62,763 bases of DNA from JAWXUD01 sp044432945. Its GTDB lineage: Bacteria; Cyanobacteriota; Vampirovibrionia; Gastranaerophilales; Gastranaerophilaceae. The DNA lies in NCBI GenBank assembly GCA_044432945.1, contig JAWXUD010000006.1, forward strand, positions 1 to 62,763, written 5' to 3'. A program made the translations under genes and the position numbers. A model generated the notes under the pieces. It was not told the origin of the DNA. It did no database searches and was given only the letters and a program-made list of their open reading frames with translations. Of this stretch, positions 60,401 through 62,763 are shown in pieces; position 1 is the stretch's first letter; each line of letters opens with the position of its first letter.

Positions 60401-62194
60401 GAAAATATTAACTCTAATTCAAAAGAATTAAAATTCCATATAGAGGATTCAAAATTACCAGAGGTGCTTAGCCAATTAAAAGGCATTTCAGATGAATATT
60501 TTTACAGTTTAATGACATTTGCAAAATTGGACAATAAAGCCTTTTCGCAAAATGCTTTTATTGACCTATGTAAGGTTAAAAATGTAGATAGCCAAAAAAT
60601 TGCTTGTCAATTATTTAGCAAATACGACGCATCACAAATAAGAAAATTATTCAACTCCGATACAATCGATTCTGATATGAGTGGTGTTTTAGAGCATTGT
60701 TTAAAAAACGAAATCGAAATCGATTTTGACGCATTTGCAGCAGTAAAAACTACGCGTGATAAAAACCCTGACTTGCTGGATTTTTCTGAATATAGTAGTG
60801 TTGATGAATTAGCCATGGCATATACATTGTTTGGACAAAGTAAAAGTGATAGTCAAAATGGTAGTGCGCTTGTGAACCGATTAAATAAAAATTATTTCTT
60901 CTTGAAAGTGGAAGAATATTGCACTAATGAAAAACTACAATTTACTCAAATTGGCCAATCTCATTTTGTAAAAGGCGCAATTGAATTAAATGCCAAAACC
61001 GAAAACGGTGAAATTGTTAATTTAACTTTTGATCAGAAAGGTAAATTAATTAGAAAAAATGCTACAAATACAACAGCTGATTTAAAAAACAAAACGAATA
61101 TTTCTTATAACTATGCCAAAAATGACAGATTTTTAGAAGGCGGAAGAAAATATGAAGAAATTGTCAGTTCTATAAAAACTGTTAAAGATAAAAATGGCAA
61201 TGTTGTTTATAGACAATTTTACGAGCAATCTGATATCCCTAATAAATATAACATGTACGAAGTAATTGACGGTAAAAAATATTTGATGGGACTTGCTGAA
61301 AAAACAAAATCTGGTTTAATTGTTATTGAAAAGACATTAAAATCGCCGAGTGGCACTAAAACTGATTATATTTATGGCGAGACTCCTGACGGATCTAGAC
61401 AAAGTATCGTTAGAATTACTGACGCTGACGGTAATGTTATATTGAATCGAAAAAATCAATATAAGGTTATTGATGAAAATCATTTTGTTACAGCAGAAAA
61501 TGATCAACCATATGATATAAAATTTGAAGATGATAAAGTTGTTGTAACAAAAATGAAATACAAAGATGGAGTTACAACCAAAAGGTTGAGTAAAGACACA
61601 GAACTTACAACAGACCAATTTTTTATTGAAATAGGTGATGGCAAAGTTCTTGACCCTAACCTTATAAGTCTTATCAAGAAGTTGCCTGCAAGTGAACTTT
61701 ATAAGATACACGAACATGGTATAAATCGAATATTTTTAGCCGAAGAAGGCTTTGAAACTGGTGCTAAAAATGATAATCATGTTTTAGGTATTAGTAATAA
61801 TGCACAATTTAGAATGTCAAAAAATGGTAAGATTAGTGAAGTCGTTATGTCCAAAGAACTACAAAATGACTTATTTGTACTATTACACGAATTAGGTCAT
61901 TATAGAGACCAGTTCACAAAGGTTTATAAAAACAAAGAATTATTAAAAACCTTTGAAAGCGAAAGTAAAGAGTTTATTAAAAATAATGCTAATAAAGAAC
62001 TTGAACATGTAGCATATTTTATTGATTTGCTCCACAAAAATAAAGGTGGCGCAATTACAGAAGTTATAGCCGAAACAAATGCTCTTTTAAATGCTAGTAA
62101 CAATTCTGACTTTATAGCGATGAGAAGTGAGTATTTACAACAATACTTCCCAAAAACGATCGCTCAAATTGCTGAATTACTACAAGCGAACTAA
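54482..62194 (+). CDS. Giant chimeric protein (2570 aa) with repeats and C-terminal zinc-protease-like motif
   Basis: A very large single frame. Residues 1-630: helical, polar. About 637-740: Gly/Ala-rich hydrophobic stretches (VKMGVNIGLIIASGLIPGG, GFATGFTATAITEG, ATFALTGGLANLALAP) that could insert in membranes. About 815-865: a J-domain-like unit with HSDKGG in place of HPD. About 885-930: low-complexity linker. About 1069-1260: repeats of 38-39 residues starting RF. About 1515-1980: six degenerate helical repeats. 2469-2473: HELGH, followed by Glu at 2527/2531 (zincin-like). The TTG start at 54482 has no good ribosome-binding site, so the N-terminus is uncertain. Base composition shifts near 57.4 kb. 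The layout recalls large delivered effectors or toxins; that role is inference. Confidence 0.65.
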   Translation: MTQQQKLYEKTIGKASKLALDKVIEQKIQAYIAKDENLKKLPQSEVISIMVKNGALTSAEASQASQALSNKKAENVGFNSAIGKTTETYTGNVFGSSTTEKQDYWSFGKTTETTNSPQTPFITPEQQAKVSADNNKQIAQNLKNLDDSWSDWSGNGLKKQLTKLNKDNVVEVLSEYDKVSKDDKSLTDYITGLSKMNTNDKTKKVFVNMIYNALIQKCEELGVNVTNFQQEYAQIMAKKSSVKAMDDYSMREAQIDVLSSTDAKSLDILIRSIKTTIENAPKVATLEEVTNAEVDPVMSEIMIQTGKQGTIDLLRDRSRVMEEELQGQLDYDGWAGKTADAVSILWGSENRASVVQSDLDEHNQMIDRLQVAQDLDFSSKPMVENLSLQYSEIQEFMQNVEQNSETMTAAQKQEAEMTANKMIEEYNKSLEALQEQVKSAPVGENFEKEFEKEYGIKYDANKVELSIQQEEKLVMAQSIGGVEYAFNKEFADLLTDKPLGKTEVPMIYDSSKPRPQAEMTNQKTYLSAELKLAEYVGGGDTQKGMSAINDALKNAKLPDPSKVSANEYNDAKYEVLRNMAKTQSKTLHNLVSEMTDGLGVEGFKKKADDHYYAAFGTKNDLARRVSEYNHSQQVGAGAVKMGVNIGLIIASGLIPGGQGASGALLTNLATGVARGFATGFTATAITEGSDVITSKSRTLKDEAGNILTASLHSGASLATFALTGGLANLALAPVKMTAEGTLVSSIGLKTTQTTAKIASEVAPIVTGGAMKYAEEGEFTLAGQAESIAMLAGFKAMGKVQAKVVDKIAKANEMKTEIQLSREALGIADDVKLTAEVVKKAFRETVKTQHSDKGGSAVDMGVFTGARDLLMSEPVINKYNKSFPEFGRAGVNEAGGANGVNGEASTDGKASNMPTTPQSQTTKVKPTSTEVKVKRALPEHKAVEVKSEVVTDLAQSTRTGTETSTHVKVKVDETVNEVRVQDYDGQRMVEQPIRTFNQYLEKTERYKNVLDKDYITNEKNLSRRMDKMGEVEKAHKEIETLNKIKTSENEKEIKRLLEVTRNTRFGEEPRYSVYEIEELIELRANDLDNYTAVMKVTKQDSSGAIINRFNNVNDVESAMRARSLDLDGFNEAIQSTTTDINNKEVLRFETGADIERAMLAKSKDKDFFNEILNQKVDSYGGRQEHRFKTAEEIETIMNLHINQEKSLDIVLNAKFIDITGNEILRFKSVEDVEKAVALRMSNEKLFDETLNKKPQNIGKEIKLDSNSLKDLERDMVRMGYREESIKRRMKTMSVDQSQIPKHIEVNDIEYRMKAAEIRESLSTITIKDENENIVPRFNEVDIDYLNSLNDEHIMRIPELIDLEFKGKPMNSVEISFAVAAENIYYKDFMKLVKDNGLNEKMEFSEVRLLSAFDYENVNTLVNIEGREKQFTISEIKVLSELDDDVLSRLDLKEIELFDSVTKTHNKLIKSGNDLHIISEGQMYQAKFDNEEFNLTEADLMAKSKLFEEKLLNSKHLSKRGKEVLLMCTNSENAELAEILANMNLGDNSIYRILSSTNAENQKAKIEIYNEVIAGNEPEFMNSKIIEENGYNDAIKEHRSRLNANTNRNTISEKIIEEVLVEVNDANKNLAKICLELKQEWLETSRVLTETPENIAVKEAIFNKAKELGLQNEQLGVLVRNSNVDNQNIANLLINKDLNENVMYDLLNNNVAENSEIIDFCTNKIGLESNEILSTLRAKDEDSIAKIDIARLAEEKGLSKEQLSSLYRNTTIANKELANIAVEIRLKAEEIENLLVNSKTEDIPIKIDTYNKYKDNIWGTTLSSLVNGTTSQNRALSEICAELNLDAVDIKAILSTNNIEDINAKIRVFEDFSNAQNANKSLVDKQFNEVINGITKAKLPKIPIGSNKITGQTYKRSKRTFGAGDNQVAILLAKTNATNYEVAQTCSKMNFKDDILGGILDSIDTDNSSRARILLENINSNSKELKFHIEDSKLPEVLSQLKGISDEYFYSLMTFAKLDNKAFSQNAFIDLCKVKNVDSQKIACQLFSKYDASQIRKLFNSDTIDSDMSGVLEHCLKNEIEIDFDAFAAVKTTRDKNPDLLDFSEYSSVDELAMAYTLFGQSKSDSQNGSALVNRLNKNYFFLKVEEYCTNEKLQFTQIGQSHFVKGAIELNAKTENGEIVNLTFDQKGKLIRKNATNTTADLKNKTNISYNYAKNDRFLEGGRKYEEIVSSIKTVKDKNGNVVYRQFYEQSDIPNKYNMYEVIDGKKYLMGLAEKTKSGLIVIEKTLKSPSGTKTDYIYGETPDGSRQSIVRITDADGNVILNRKNQYKVIDENHFVTAENDQPYDIKFEDDKVVVTKMKYKDGVTTKRLSKDTELTTDQFFIEIGDGKVLDPNLISLIKKLPASELYKIHEHGINRIFLAEEGFETGAKNDNHVLGISNNAQFRMSKNGKISEVVMSKELQNDLFVLLHELGHYRDQFTKVYKNKELLKTFESESKEFIKNNANKELEHVAYFIDLLHKNKGGAITEVIAETNALLNASNNSDFIAMRSEYLQQYFPKTIAQIAELLQAN
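57686..58262 (+). repeat. In-frame tandem repeats of 117 bp in the giant gene
   Basis: Unit starts at 57686, 57800, 57917, 58034 and 58151 (spacings 114, 117, 117, 117). Each encodes about 39 residues starting R(F/Y) and containing (D/E)(I/V)E.(A/L).....(D/E). The DNA has diverged. Confidence 0.85.
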
Positions 62195-62262
62195 CCTCAC
62201 TTCGCTTGAGCGGTTGTGATTTTTGGCATATCCTCTGGGGTCATTGTCCATAGTTTTTATGG

Positions 62263-62287
62263 TATAATTTATCCAAAGGGGTTATGC
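62263..62287 (+). promoter_or_regulatory. -10 box and ribosome-binding site of the DUF1016 gene
   Basis: TATAAT (62263-62268) and AAGGGG (62276-62281) precede the ATG at 62288. No good -35 was found at standard spacing. Confidence 0.45.
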
Positions 62288-62763
62288 ATGACTAATGTTG
62301 AAATATTATATACAAATATTTTAAAGGACTTAAAATCAAATATTAAAACCGCTCAAATTAAAACCGCTCAAATTAAAGCCGCAATGTCTGTAAATTCTCA
62401 ATTAATTTTACTCTATTGGGAAATTGGCAAAACAATTCTTGAACAACAAGAAAATAAAGGTTGGGGTGCTAAAGTTATTGAAAATCTGTCAAAAGATTTA
62501 CGCACATCTTTTCCAAACATGAAAGGTTTATCTGAGCGTAATCTCAAATATATGCGTAAGTTCGCACAGAATTATCCTGATTTTGAATTTGTGCAACAAG
62601 TTGTTGCACAATTACCTTGGGGGCATAATATATTTTTATTGGATAAAGTTAACGATGAAAATCAACGACAATGGTATATTGAAAAAGCTATTGAAAATGG
62701 TTGGTCAAGAAATGTTATGGTTGTACAAATTGAATCAGATTTATATTCTCGTCAAGCGATTGA
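62288..62763 (+). CDS. DUF1016/YhcG-type PDDEXK nuclease-family protein (partial)
   Basis: The first 158 residues of a DUF1016 protein, cut by the window edge. Seen: SQLILLYWEIGKTILEQQ, GWGAKVIENLSKDLRTSFPN, GLSERNLKYMRKFAQNYP, VQQVVAQLPWGHNIFLLDK and WYIEKAIENGWSRNVMVVQI, all strong family motifs. The C-terminal PDDEXK nuclease domain would lie outside. These proteins are frequent on mobile elements and near restriction systems. The N-terminus carries a small tandem duplication (KTAQIKTAQIKAA). Confidence 0.88.
   Translation, partial: MTNVEILYTNILKDLKSNIKTAQIKTAQIKAAMSVNSQLILLYWEIGKTILEQQENKGWGAKVIENLSKDLRTSFPNMKGLSERNLKYMRKFAQNYPDFEFVQQVVAQLPWGHNIFLLDKVNDENQRQWYIEKAIENGWSRNVMVVQIESDLYSRQAI

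Larger units (their letters stand above)
50698..62763 (+). mobile_element. Left part of a Mu-type transposable element (right end not in window)
   Basis: The region opens with inverted 18-bp sites and carries a DDE transposase, an overlapping MuB-like ATPase, a recombinase-domain fragment and a terminase-like HTH gene, all co-oriented. A giant variable protein and a DUF1016 nuclease gene follow as likely cargo. No capsid, tail or lysis genes are seen, so it may be a transposon rather than a full phage. The left boundary is approximate (between the tRNA terminator at 50564 and 50698), and whether the giant gene belongs to the element is inference. Confidence 0.6.

Noticed and set aside
62590..62620. 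GTGCAAC...GTTGCAC inverted sequence resembling the transposase sites, as a possible right end of the element
   Set aside because: It encodes the strongly conserved VQQVVAQLPWG of the DUF1016 family, so the resemblance is explained by coding.

Overview
The window is AT-rich (by eye roughly one third G+C) and reads as a chromosomal segment of a fermentative, diderm gut-type bacterium. The best guess is the Gastranaerophilales/Melainabacteria side of the Cyanobacteriota. That is inference, resting on the family of prepilin-like proteins with an FTLAEVLITLGIIGVVSAMT-type N-terminus, the RND/TolC efflux operon (so an outer membrane), AdhE, B12-dependent ribonucleotide reductase and HEAT-repeat proteins. 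No photosynthesis genes are seen. A marker-gene tree would settle it.

Layout. 1-5.3 kb: class II ribonucleotide reductase, an XRE regulator/prepilin pair, uppS and the rdgB/HAM1 nucleotide-cleaning enzyme. 5.4-11.2 kb: tripartite RND efflux operon. 11.3-18 kb: GT9 glycosyltransferase, MscS channel, 2-hydroxyacid dehydrogenase, DUF4127 protein, MntP-like exporter, small Cys-rich protein, ribosome hibernation factor. 18-28 kb: another XRE regulator, HEAT-repeat protein, histidine kinase, the delta and delta' clamp-loader subunits, U32 peptidase-family protein, iron alcohol dehydrogenase, HemW. 28.5-34.4 kb: three co-oriented genes for a TonB-like membrane protein, a small sigma factor and a zinc-ribbon/NTPase/TPR protein. 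34.5-37 kb: rpmG-tRNA-Trp-secE-nusG-rplK-rplA. 37-50.2 kb: two more intact XRE/prepilin cassettes and one decayed one, around shikimate genes (aroC-aroK-aroB), xerC/D, a BioD-like protein and adhE. 50.3 kb to the end: tRNA-Cys and tRNA-Val, then the left part of a Mu-type transposable element (DDE transposase, MuB-like ATPase, two small genes), a 2570-residue chimeric protein ending in a zinc-protease-like motif, and a partial DUF1016/YhcG gene.

The most unusual theme is a repeated module: a stand-alone HTH regulator of about 70 residues, divergent from a prepilin-like protein with a DUF1566-like C-terminus. Four copies lie in 50 kb; a fifth regulator has a different small partner. The two best-resolved operators are distinct palindromes between the -35 and -10 boxes of the prepilin promoter. 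All five regulator genes have a -10-like hexamer exactly 6 nt before the ATG and so look leaderless, while the prepilins have Shine-Dalgarno sites. The same -10/N6/ATG arrangement recurs at eight further genes, including the histidine kinase, holA, the U32 protein, hemW, xer and the bioD-like gene. In two of the prepilin genes a dispersed GC-rich repeat sits in frame between the ribosome-binding site and the prepilin signal, adding 81 or 49 residues ahead of it. This resembles the in-gene palindromic elements known from Rickettsia.

Functions were assigned by reading motifs only; no database search was run.
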